A stretch of 36,271 bases of DNA from Protostelium mycophagum. Taxonomy: Eukaryota; Evosea; Variosea; Protosteliida; Protosteliaceae. This document shows positions 9,508 through 19,884 of the stretch, in pieces. The DNA lies in NCBI GenBank assembly GCA_002081555.1, contig KV921250.1, positions 1 through 36,271 of the forward strand, read 5' to 3'. Both the position numbers and the translations under genes were made by a program. Each line of letters opens with the position of its first letter. Position 1 is the stretch's first letter. A model generated the notes under the pieces. The model was not told the origin of the DNA, made no database searches, and saw only the letters and a list, made by a program, of their open reading frames with translations.

Positions 9508-11944
9508 TCATGCCGTGATGGTCTTATAGATGTAATTCCACCATTCCTCAAGAGATGTGGGTCTGGTCTTAAAGTATAGGTCCGTGAGACTGTCTGACAC
9601 TGCTTCTGACATCTTATCCCAAAACTCTGCTTCTGCGGGGGACCAGCACCTGTCGAAATGTTCCTGGAACACTCAGCGTCTGTACAATCCTTCGATAACA
9701 TCGTTCGGAGAAAATTCACGGAAAGGTCGTCGAAATCTCACCTCTGGGATGACTATCTGTGAGTTGAGTTGGATACCCTTCTTGTATCTGTTGAAGTATC
9801 TCGCAATCGGATAAGCCAGCACGTTGGTGATGTAGTTGACCTCGTCAGAATATAGAGGTGGGTCGAGGTGCGCTCCGCGGAGATTTGTGAACAAGTTGAT
9901 TCTGACGTCATCGACTTTCACACAATTTCTTGGTAAGGACACCTGGTTGTGTGAGAATGGTTCGCGTTTCTACTGGCATGAATAGATGTGGCTTCTTTTG
10001 ATGTCTTTATAGATGGGGATGTGCGTGTCATTCAAACTGCGGCTCTGCCGGCGGCTGTCGGCCGAGAGTTTTGCAGTTTGACAGAGAGTGGGGGTGTGTA
10101 CCTGCACGTCCATGTCCATTTTACCCTTAACGATCCAGCCAAGAGGGCCCGAAGAATTCTTACTCAATAATGAAATATCAAATCCCTCCATCCTCAGCAG
10201 CATCTATGATCTTTGAGCATCTACAACAGTGTAAAACGGATAGATTTCGAAGAATTCTCGCCTCTCTGCCCTCGGCGAGGGTCTCGGGGTGTATTTCGGA
10301 GTAAATCATCCTTCTCCCATCTACACTTCCTTCTATAACATTGGAGCACATCATGTCATATAAAAGATATCTCCTTCTTATCCTGGGGCACTCTAATCTC
10401 TCCAACACTACGGGTATGGGCCTCTGATTTGGGTCTGGTAGTCTGGAAATCTCAATAAAAACCCAGGCATAATTAACTTCGAAATACATTTTTTCGCAAG
10501 GATTCACAAAATAATAAAAAATCAACATTTCTTCAGAGAATTTAAATAAAACCTGAGAAGGAAGCCACAATCTGTCACTTGGACATTTTCAAAATGAAAA
10601 TCACCCCATCCTATCTCCCAGCTCCTGGGTTTCCAGTCGGGGTTATTCCACTCTGTCCTTCTGTCTACAACTCCTCTCACCCCCCGGACAGAGATCTCTT
10701 TTACCCACCCGTTACCTTACGTAAATCAGTTTTCTAGGAGTTTTCAAGGGATTTTCCAAGAATTGTAAATTTCAAATTTCTGAGAAAGATGGTAGAAAAC
10801 TCAGTGAAATTACCCCGAAGGAACCAGAGAAAAGATATTTCGAGATGTACTTGATCAATATTCAAATCAAATATACACCAATTTTCTTGTGGCGGCAAGG
10901 GTCTCGGTCTTATCACGTTCACGCTTTTTATGTCAGAAATTCCCTCGAAATTTCATGAAGAACTCACTCTTTTAGCTCTATGACGCCTTTTCCCATAGAT
11001 CTGACACCTGACATGTGACAGAAATCTATATCTAACCCTGTCTCTTTTCTCAATTGGATCTTAAGCCATTCGCTGAATCGCTCTGTATTATTTTATTTTC
11101 TTGTTATTATCTAAAATTTTTTATTTTAATTAAAATTATTGCTAACCATATTTGCTAAAAGATCAAAGCAATAATATAATTGAAATATCCTTGACAAAAA
11201 AAGACATCCACCTTCCACCGGTTTCACGTTATAGACGATCGTTAACGCGGAGGAAAGGCAAACTAATACGGTAACAATCGCCAACAGTAGGCGAGTTCCG
11301 GAAGAGGCTGCAAAGGTAAAGAAGCGGTCTCTTCGGGAGGAGGAAACCCTGAAAAATTTAATAAAAATATATCTTCATTTTTGAGAATTCTGACGAAAAT
11401 TACTCTGGGGCTCTGCCACGATATTGTACTTTTTGTATATTAAATTTCTATGCAATATTTGGATTGAACAGCGGCAAAGCTGAAGTGAATGACTATCGCG
11501 GCAGAGGTACTCAAGAAACGCAGAAGACAGGTCATTAGAAAGTCATCTGAAAGACAGAGATTTTGTCATGTCAATACGGACAGCGGATCCGCTTGGATCG
11601 TGAATTGAATTAATTACCAAGTGTTCGGATCGTCTCTCGTTTCGCTACGCTTAGTGTCCTCCTTGCGATAATAACGAGTCAAAGCTTCTCTTCTTTCTTT
11701 GGCCTGGGATTCATCAGTCATCGTATTTCTACGATGATTATTAGTTTCTCACGAAAAGTCTCAGGCGTTCCATATTCTTGTGATGATCGAAATATCCTTT
11801 GTCCTCTTCGCCGCCTTTGGGTGTTTTTGGTGAAGAGAATGCTCTTCTGTTCAAAATCGAATTCGTGTGTAGTGATGTTGGTCGATATAGTAACTTTGGT
11901 TGAGGTTGAACCATCTTCTGAAGGTTCGCCCGCAGGCGGATCAT
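9508..11944 (-). CDS. Mdm31/Mdm32-family mitochondrial inner-membrane protein
   Basis: The family acts in the mitochondrial inner membrane on mitochondrial shape, DNA maintenance and lipid (cardiolipin) balance in yeast. Ten exons (11753-11944, 11618-11703, 11212-11348, 10968-11082, 10814-10923, 10553-10715, 10238-10442, 10102-10203, 9742-9942, 9508-9663) give 488 aa. Residues 1-32 form a presequence without acidic residues, ending RRAFSS, a likely cleavage site. One transmembrane segment follows at about 112-133. Family motifs in order: RFSEWLKIQLRKETG, RGVVDRR (227-233), LYDMMCSN (295-302), GPLGWIVKGKMD, DPPLYSDEV and FDRCWSPAEAE. Yeast homologues are about 580-620 aa, so this form is shorter. 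The 34-nt intron 10204-10237 is the weakest join. It is head to head with the CEP95-like gene. Confidence 0.8.
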
Positions 11945-12047
11945 GTTGACGTCAGATGATTGGTGCTCGAAATTCCATTGTCAGAAATGGAACCTCGTTG
12001 TATTGATACGTAAAATGAAAATGGAACAGTATTTTTGGCGGGAGAGG
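11945..12047. promoter_or_regulatory. 103-bp bidirectional promoter with CRE-like palindrome
   Basis: Only 103 bp separate the start codons of the Mdm31-like and CEP95-like genes. The palindrome TGACGTCA (11947-11954), the core of CREB/ATF-type sites, lies three bases from the Mdm31 ATG, and GATTGG (inverted CCAAT) follows at 11957-11962. A shared promoter is inferred from position; the factors are not known. Confidence 0.5.
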
Positions 12048-15000
12048 ATGGAGGTGCCTGAAGAGGTAGACAGGCTCGCCTTAGCCTCTCAAAAGAGACA
12101 AATGGAGGATTTAGAGGAGCGACGTGAGGATGATGATACACACTAATCTGTCAAATCAACTCAATCCATTCAGAATTAGTGGCTGCTGTCAATTATGTAT
12201 TATCCTTATGTGGATACAAAGAGAGAGTTCAGAGTTACATTGAATTCACTGCATCAATGTTCATCTGCCTCTTTGAATCACTGTTTCGTAGACGTCTGGA
12301 AGAGGTCATCCGCTTCCCCAGGACACTACCCGATCATCACAGAAACTTTCAAGTTCTTCTCATAGCCTTACAAAACGAGGTGCCACAGTACATCTTCACA
12401 AGCTCATTGTCAGTTTACAACGTTATAGATCAATGGCTTGGATTTGTCACACATAAATCCTGAGAAAGCTTTAGACGGGGACAGAGCCACACTCCTGAAC
12501 CTAGCAGAGATATTTTTTGAGCTGGGAAAGATTGTGGCAAAGCACAACGGAGTCCCTTACAGAGAAAAGGAGGCCATACCTCAAGATATATCTGAGGAAT
12601 CAGACTCTGAAGATGTAGATGAGGAATATGTTCCAATAATATCGCCGACTGGTAGGTGTACAATTGATTTTTCATAAAAATTTAAGCTGTACATCGCTTG
12701 TAATTTCTCGCGTGAGCGAACAAAACTCTGAATTCCCATGTTGCTTTAGAATTTCAAAGCTACTAGTTTCAATAGAATTCTCTGTTTCAAGGCAGTTAAA
12801 TAATGCCAGTGACAAAGGATTACACACCATACAGAACTCCTGCGCCAATATCATCACAAGAAGATTCACTACCTCACTATAGAGAGAGGGATTCGAGGTG
12901 AGATTCGAATTTCTTCACAAGTCTTACCACCTGACAGACCGTCACCGAGTCACGTGACCCAAAATAACCTGGAATACGAAAGTCCCATTTCTACAATGCA
13001 CAGTCCATCCACAGTAAAGACGACTCTGACCGCTGATTCGCAGATAGAGACGAGGCTGAGGGTCAGTGTTGGATGAGCTATAAAAACTGAACATATTATA
13101 GAGGTTGGAAGAAATGGAACAAGAGAGATCGAGAAAGATTGACGCCCTCACTCACGAATTCAGTCAGTTTAATCTTCCCAGATCTGGTGGGTGTTTTTTT
13201 GCCGCAGAAAATGTAGACAGTATTTTAGAAGCTTTTGTATCTCTTTGTTCATGAAAAATCTATTTAGGCTAATAATAACGTGTGAAATCATGTGTTCCTT
13301 CCTTTGATTTTAGAAGGTCAGACGACTCCTACAAACTCCTCACCAGATAGCCGCAAGTCAAAACCTCATCCAGATCCCTACTTCCAAGATTATTCAGATG
13401 GATCTGTACAAGATGACGTCATTGAATCTCCTTATAACCCCACCATACCTTCCAGACTCAACCCCACAAAGAGGGCAAAATTAATACGACAAATACGACA
13501 ATCCCTAACAGGGTCACCAAAAAAGTAATTCCACCGAGTTTCAATGCGTTAACTTCGTCGTAGAATCCCGGTTATTCATGATGAGGGAACAGAGAATGTA
13601 CATAGAGCTCAAACCCAGCAGAAACGAGATATCGTAGATAACATAAAGAAAGCACGCCAGCAGTATTTCGATGCACAGTTAGAACTAAAACAAGAGAATA
13701 GAAGGCTTCAAGAGAGGCAGGCGATATTACATTCGGAACTGAATTCACAATTGGAGAGGGAGCTACGTGAGGAAAGAGAATACGAGATGAAAAAGAGAGT
13801 GTTAGCAGAGGTTTGTGATCCTCTTTGTCTGAGAAAAATAAAACGTCCCATTGCATCTGAAGAGTGACGTGATCAGGCCGAGAGGCGAAGGAGTAGGTCA
13901 CCTGTCAGAAACAGAGACCCGAGTAGATCTCCAACAAGGACAAGGAGTAACAGAAGTACTCCACTCAAATCTCCCTCGAAATCCCGGTCTCCGTCCCGGC
14001 GGTCACCCACTCGCACTGATTACAGGTACAGTTCAATTTCGAAATTCAAAACTGGGAAAATTTCCGCCAAAATCACTCAAACGACCATCACAGGGAAACT
14101 TTGGAGAATATGATGTACAAGAGCCCAAGGAAGGCTTCTGTGGCCAGAAAGATCTTGCAGAATGAGATGGAAGATGGGAAGCTCTACGAATCGATTGTGG
14201 ATCAAATCCCGGAAGGTGTTGGGAAATGGACTTATCATAAACCTGTCATGGAGATATCAAATGCACCCACCAGGGCTGATATTACAGAGAGAAGAGCGGC
14301 AGAAAAAAAGGTCTGTATTTCACGACGGAGTCATCCTGACTCATTGTAGTTGGCAGATGGCAATAGGAATCAGGAGCATTTATATCAGACCTTTATGAAA
14401 GATTTCGCGGCCTCAAATAGAAGGGTAAATATTCTGTATCACAGAGAGGCTCACAGACTTTCAGCATGAGCAACTGGAAGATAGAAAGAGAAAATTGAGT
14501 GATACAGGCGATCTCAAGTCTAGAAAGTTAGCCATGGTAAACGTCTGTTCGAGAAGTATCCTGACCTCCCCAGCATCAAATGAGACAGGTGTCGAAAGAC
14601 GAAGACTTGAACCGCCGTTCCAAACATATCCACAGAAAAGCACAAGAAGAGTTGCTGTACAAGAGTTTGTGCGTCACATTCTTTGGAATTTAAACTGAAA
14701 AGGACAGCTTCCAAGGTGTATTGAAAGAGCAGAAGGAAAAGTTGAGGCTCGCGAGAGAGGAGGCTCGCGATAGGAGAACAAATATATTGAATACTCACGA
14801 GGAAAAGGAACGCCAGATCGAGAAGTAGTGAGTACCTTCTGAAGAAACTGGACTTGTCCTCCAGCTCGTATTGATGTGGTCGAAGAGACAATAACTGGGA
14901 ATAGTTATATGGACCAATACCAAATGATATCGGAGAAGATGATGGAAGAACACCGCGCTCAGAATCTCTCAGAGGTGGCCCAAAGACAGGTGAAGAGGTT

Positions 15001-15227
15001 CAAAAGTGTTCAGACTAACAGGCGATCAGGCATTGTCACAATTACGACGTGATGTGAAAGAGAAGATGGAACACCAACTTAATCTTTTAAAGTGGAGGAT
15101 ACAGAGTGAGGACGATCGCACCCACCACATCATGATGGACAAGCAGCAACTGGCGTCTCAATTAGATCGCAGAACACCGTTTTACGTCCCCAGCTCTTAC
15201 ATCGAGCCAGCGAACATTGAACATTAA
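12048..15227 (+). CDS. CEP95-like centrosomal coiled-coil protein
   Basis: Sixteen exons (12048-12123, 12174-12379, 12429-12651, 12810-12897, 12938-13061, 13102-13186, 13314-13524, 13564-13810, 13877-14025, 14094-14310, 14350-14424, 14465-14536, 14574-14668, 14708-14827, 14905-14989, 15030-15227) give 756 aa. Residues about 25-130 align with the N-terminal CH-like region of CEP95: a MFICLFESLF segment, then FPRTLPDHHRNFQVLL, LDLSHINPEKALDGD and LLNLAEIFFEL. Vertebrate CEP95 has about 820 aa. The middle is polar and low in complexity. An Arg/Ser-rich block (RRRSRSPVRN) lies near 425, and the rest is mainly charged coiled coil with a C-terminus containing YVPSSYIEPANIEH. A centrosome or MTOC role is inferred from family. 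Several coiled-coil exons depend on very short introns (39-43 nt) and could shift slightly. Confidence 0.73.
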
Positions 15228-15394
15228 AGGACAGCAGACTACCCTCTAAAAAAGAGAGATTCGAGTGACTTGGCAGAAGAAGATGAACAGCTCGAGCATA
15301 TAAAAAATTCAAAAATTTTATTTCGGAATTTTTGTCGGACTACAAACAGACAGAAAATAAAGGACCCGGAATTTTTTGAGAGCACGTGAACAAG

Positions 15395-17592
15395 ATGATG
15401 GACGAGGACTCCGTAGAGTATGAGAATGAAGAGGGTGTGGAATATGAGGACGGAGAGAGTTCAGAAGACGAATTGAATAATGGAGAGCCCGGCTTATGGG
15501 AAGATGATGAAGATCCAGTGAGTGAACGTCACACTCACATGATGTCACTGTTAACATGAAGATTCATGATTTATCAGGAGGCTTCACCTCAAAAGATCCA
15601 ACTGCCAGACTTTGTATTCGAGGCTAAGTTCCACCCAAAAGAGGATTTTATTGCTGCAACACTCATCACTGGTGCCGTTCAAGTGTGAGTCATCACATCT
15701 CATCAATTCACCTGTATACATCTGCTAACTTGAATAATTTCTGATTGATTGATCAGCTGGTCATACGGATTGAAAGGCAATACCCGAGTACAGAACTTCA
15801 AATTTCACAAGGAGTCTTGCCGCACGGTCTGTTTCTCTCTCGACGGCTCCTGTGAGTATTTTCCCACACCCTCATTTCCTCCTTCTACTTGCTTGTGCGG
15901 TCTGTGAAATAACTTGAAGTTCTACATTGTGATACAGTCAAGAGAATCCCAAAAGATATTATATTGTGGATGAATATTTGTGGATGTACAAGTAATAATG
16001 ACCTCGTAGTGGTTTTCTCTGGGTCTACAGATTGCAGCATGAGAGCAGCAGATATTAATACCGGGGCTCTTGTGTACACACAGTCAGACGCGCACTCGTA
16101 CGTGATCAAACATTCTACAACTCATATATGCAAAAGAATTTATTCAAAAAAACAAAAAAATAAAATTTGGCAGTGCGCCTATAAATAAAATTTATGTACA
16201 TGACGAGTCCACTGTCCTTAGTGGTGATGATGATGGCTGCTTGAAGGTAATTTCCTCGAAGAATCACAGCGAGCTGACTTGAATAGATCTGGGATATAAG
16301 ACAGAAGAAGTGCGTGCAACAATACAACGAACACAGCGACTATATTGCAGACATAACATCGAGCATCAAGAAGAAGACAGTTCTCTGCGCTGGGTAAGTA
16401 TCTTTATAGTGTTGAATGATATCATAACCCAACTGTGCATTCTTCACTTGCATTTGTTCGCGTAATTTTTCTGAGTCTCAAATTCCAAGAAATTTGCGCT
16501 TATTGTGAATACGCAATATACGTCGAAGACTGAACATCAACAGAGGAGATGGACATTTAACAGCATATAACCTTAGAAAGGCCCGTTGTGAAGGAAAATC
16601 AGACAGCATGGACGACGAATTTTTATCCGTGAAAATGGTCAAAAACCAATCTAAGGTTAGTTTTCTTCTGTCTCATTGTAGAGGCGATTGTAGTTTGTCA
16701 AAAAAATCTCACAGGCACAAAGGTGTTGGTGGGCACAAGTATGGGATTCATTAATGTTTGGGATTGGGGTCAGTGGTGAGTTTTACAGCGTTGTAGATAT
16801 GAGGATTGATTCATCTTTAGGTACAGCTACACAGACCGTATTGGTGGACATCCGAGATCTGTTGATGCCATTCTCCCGATTGATGAAGACACGGTAACTA
16901 CTGGGTCGAGTGACGGTATCATACGTGTCGTCAACATACAGCCCAATAAGATTCTTGGTATTATTGGTGAGCACAGCGGAATGCCGATTGAGTCTCTGGA
17001 TGTCAGGTGAGATCTCGTCTACAATGAGATGTCGGTGTCTTAACATGTATAGTCATGACAAGACTTATCTGATGAGCTCATCACACGATCACACATTGAA
17101 ATTTTTCAACATCAAATACATTTATGAAGACGCCGAAGAGGGAGCCGAAGGAATGAAGGCAGAAGTAGAGGTGATTATTTCTATTTTATTACAAAGACAA
17201 CATTGCGATGGTAACTATACTGCGGCAGAGCGCACTGAATTATGCACGAACAAAAAGGATGCAGCTGTTTTACACTTGCAAAGACTGCTCCAGCACCACA
17301 AAATAATCTTTAACCTGTCGTTTGCTTGTTGCAAGCAATACAAAAAAACGTGGCAATGCAAAAATTTTTGAAGCGGCCAAAACCTGTGTTGTGCCACCAA
17401 ATGTCAGCGGATATTCTGTGACGTGATCAGGAAGGAGAGGAAGGTAAGGAGCTACCAGAAGGAAAGATGGAAGTTGAGGACAGCGGCGAGGACGAAGAGC
17501 CAAAGAAAGCCGAGAAAAAGATGGGAAAGAATTTCAAGCCGATCGTATCAAAGAAGGACAAAAAGAAGAATTTCTTCGCTGATATCTTATAA
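15395..17592 (+). CDS. WDR55: WD-repeat protein 55 homologue
   Basis: WDR55 (yeast Jip5) is a nucleolar WD40 protein involved in rRNA processing and large-subunit assembly. Eleven exons (15395-15517, 15578-15684, 15757-15851, 15938-16097, 16174-16246, 16287-16393, 16544-16655, 16723-16775, 16821-17006, 17053-17170, 17431-17592) give 431 aa. The N-terminus is very acidic (EYEDGESSEDE). WD units follow: FEAKFHPKEDF, STDCSMRAADI, LSGDDDGCLKIWDIR, NVWDWGQW, SSDGIIRVVN and SSHDHTLKFF. The C-terminus is the Lys/Glu-rich, nucleolar-type tail, ending KNFFADIL. Exon 4 encodes about 20 residues (around ILWMNICGC) that break the repeat pattern; an undetected intron is possible there. It starts 168 bp behind the CEP95-like gene on the same strand. 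Confidence 0.9.
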
Positions 17593-17828
17593 AATTTTCA
17601 CTCTTTTTGTCAATTTTTTAATCTTTAATTTTTTGACCATGAATATTGGTTCATATTTTACACGAAGAGCAGGATTTTGCACATCTCCCCGCTTTAGCAA
17701 AGACCTTTTCTTGCAGTTCTTTTTTATTTTAAAGTTGAGAGTTTAACGAGTAAAGTTCTCAACCTTCCGAACCGCACGAAGAATCTTGATTGAATGTAAA
17801 AGTCAATGTTACCATTTAGTACACATAA

Positions 17829-18113
17829 TTATGGTTTTTTGTCATCTTCTTGTACAGAAGCTCTGTTTCCCGTCATTGAAACCATCAAGAACGGCACACT
17901 AACCGCGTAGGGATACCTCTCTTTTCCCAATTCAAAGAAGTCACTGAAACTCCCAACGAAGTTCAGCACCGTCGTGGTCTGTCGGCAAAGTGGGAGGAAT
18001 CGTCGAGCTGATTCTTAGCGGGAGTTTTCACAAATAAGTCGCTCAATACTCTCCCGAGGCTTGCGGGCCTCCCGGCTCATTTCAGCGAAGGTCTGGCACA
18101 GTGATTCAAACAT
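17829..18113 (-). CDS. Short protein resembling a GLTP-fold N-terminus (80 aa)
   Basis: Two exons (18050-18113, 17829-18007) joined across a 43-nt intron give 80 aa with a clean ATG and TAA. Neither exon alone reaches 60 codons. The sequence, with FESLCQTFAEM followed by RRFLPLCRQTTTVLNFVGS, recalls the first helices of glycolipid-transfer (GLTP/ACD11) proteins, where F-L-x-x-C and a hydrophobic V-L-x-x-x-G stretch occur. A full GLTP domain needs about 200 aa and the rest is absent, so this would be a truncated relative or an unrelated protein. An open frame without ATG extends upstream on the minus strand to about 18310 and may include a missed 5' exon. The resemblance is by eye and weak. 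It lies between WDR55 (convergent) and the secreted-protein gene. Confidence 0.42.
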
Positions 18114-18410
18114 CAGCCTAAAGCCAACATGCAACAACGGAAATGAATTGTTTTGCCAATTCAAAGATTTGGTGAACTCTGCCTGAAGGTTTAATACAAG
18201 TTGGATATATTGTGTGACTCTTGTATGTCCGCGTAAGATGGGTGTCCTTCCGCAGTGTAACCATAGGAAGTGTCCAATAGAACATGGTGTATTACGGTAA
18301 GGTAATAATCATTATACTGATAAGTTATGTTCAGGGTGTGTTCAGGTTTTTTCTATAACATGTCTATCATCAGAGGGCAAACATTTATTATGTGTTCGTT
18401 AGATATGCTC

Positions 18411-19111
18411 TCAGAGACATGACTGAGGGACGAGATTGCCTCTTGGTGACACGTCAGTGTTGGGACTGAGTTGGGAGAAGCTGAATAATAGACTATCGTA
18501 ACTCTTCTCATTCTGAAACTGAAAGTGGAAGGAAAAGGGGCTAGTTGTGTTTCCACAGAATGTCTAAAAGTGTCAAAACTGCGACGACGAAAAATACACT
18601 CACAACATTGCCGTCACCATACTTCGTGGTCCATTGTAAACCGGGAGTATAAAGGCCAAGTCCTCTGTAGCACTTCTCTACCCCAGAGTTTGGTTTTTTG
18701 ATGGAACCCAGGTCAAAAGTTGCCAGCACACCCCATCGGAACTGATTACTGTGGTCATTGGCTGCACAGGTCGAAGGTGCGCCGTGATCTTGACCTTCAT
18801 ACATGGACTGGTTGTTGTAGAAAAACGAAAATCTGTTGTTCTCCGACATATCAAGCATGACATTATCGTACTTTGCAAGGTAATGACCCTGAAAATTCAA
18901 TCAGACATCGACGAACATGTAGAGGACATACTGAGGAAGAAGTGTAAGTTTCTGTTTGATTTTTGTCGAGATATGAGACGTGCTGCTCCTCCAGGACGAC
19001 TTGAGCAGTCCACAGTGACGGAAAATTGTAGTCCTCGTTGCCGAAAGAAGTTAGTACATTCAAGTGAGCAACCGTCAGGCAAACAAGGGCGGCGAAGACT
19101 GCAGCTCTCAT
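18411..19111 (-). CDS. Secreted glycoprotein, possibly ependymin-like (205 aa)
   Basis: Three exons (18932-19111, 18604-18888, 18411-18563) give 205 aa. A signal peptide opens the protein (MRAAVFAALVCLTVAH). The mature part has five or more Cys, several N-glycosylation sequons (NQT, NQS, NVT, NTT) and many aromatic residues in a beta-strand-like pattern. The early motif FPSLWTAQ followed by GHYLAKYDN is reminiscent of ependymin-related proteins, which have a conserved P-x-x-W near the start. That assignment is tentative. No transmembrane segment follows the signal peptide, so it should be secreted or lysosomal. Its ATG overlaps the stop of the upstream gene model by four bases. Confidence 0.72.
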
Positions 19112-19852
19112 GGTTTGGTTTGTGATGAAGTGCGATTTGTGTTTTGGTAGAAGAGGTGACATTCCCTCGGGATCGCGAATGAACAAGAAAAAAACGTTAA
19201 ATCGCAAAATATCGCTGGTGTCATTTTAACGTTGTGTATTATGCTCAGTTCTTCCGCCTTGTACTTCTCTTGCAACTCTTCGATCTTACTCATCAGGTTG
19301 TTTATTCCTTGTGAAGATAGCTTGATTTCGTCCTTGTCACCTTCCTTCACATAGATGCTGCAGTTTGTATATCCTGTTTGGAGACTCCTTGTCCAGAAGG
19401 TCTCTATAGCCACTTTCATCTCGAAAAAATGATCGCGTACAGCCACAATAGGTGTCGACACAGACAAAACGTTTCCTGGTGCTCAACAAGCATTAGTCAT
19501 GGACGAGGCCGTACCAGTCATATTTTCAAGAATCATAGGCTGAAAATTTATTCCGGTTTAGAAGCAGAAGACAACAAATGGGGCACCATGTCTAACCACC
19601 GTATCGTCTCTTCTAACGTCCATCAAGATCGGAGATTGTTAAAGGGCTTGGATTGGGGTTGAGGGTGATGTCTCCTTCTGCATTTACGGTCACGTCCACG
19701 TGCAGATGTTCTAAAAAAGATCAAGAAGAGACAAAAGAAACAGAAATTTGCACATCTCCTCAAGTGAGACATCAAATCTTACAAAGTGACATTGTTCACA
19801 TACACACTTCTGGAAGCTGGCAATATCAACCCGAAAATATATCAGAGAGCAT
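19108..19852 (-). CDS. Unknown protein (162 aa) with C-terminal helix
   Basis: Three exons (19831-19852, 19618-19710, 19108-19481) keep frame from MLSDIFSEHLHVDV to a TGA. The second half is well-formed protein sequence: FEMKVAIETFWTRSLQTGY, then KEGDKDEIKLSS, then an amphipathic helix INNLMSKIEELQEKYKAEE. No family is recognised. The last 45 or so residues look less natural and run up to the start codon of the next gene, so a terminal exon or earlier end may have been missed. The start lies only 32 bp behind the lipase stop. Exon 1 is just 22 nt and is the least certain part. Intron 2 (19482-19617) ends with an ACTAAT branch-like site and a GAG acceptor. Confidence 0.45.
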
Positions 19853-19884
19853 TAAACTGAAACAATGACTTCATTGTGATTCCT

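Noticed and set aside
12664-12882. Frames on both strands between CEP95-like exons 3 and 4
   Set aside because: They lie mostly in the intron 12652-12809 of a gene whose flanking exons join cleanly.
19476-19500. In-frame TGA (complement of 19483-19485) inside an otherwise open minus-strand stretch, considered as selenocysteine
   Set aside because: A 136-nt intron (19482-19617) with an ACTAAT branch-like site removes it and joins the flanking exons in phase, so no recoding is needed.
19600-19640. Apparent one-base frameshift in the unknown 162-aa gene
   Set aside because: It arises only if sequence at 19482-19617 is read as exon. Treating it as intron restores a continuous frame.
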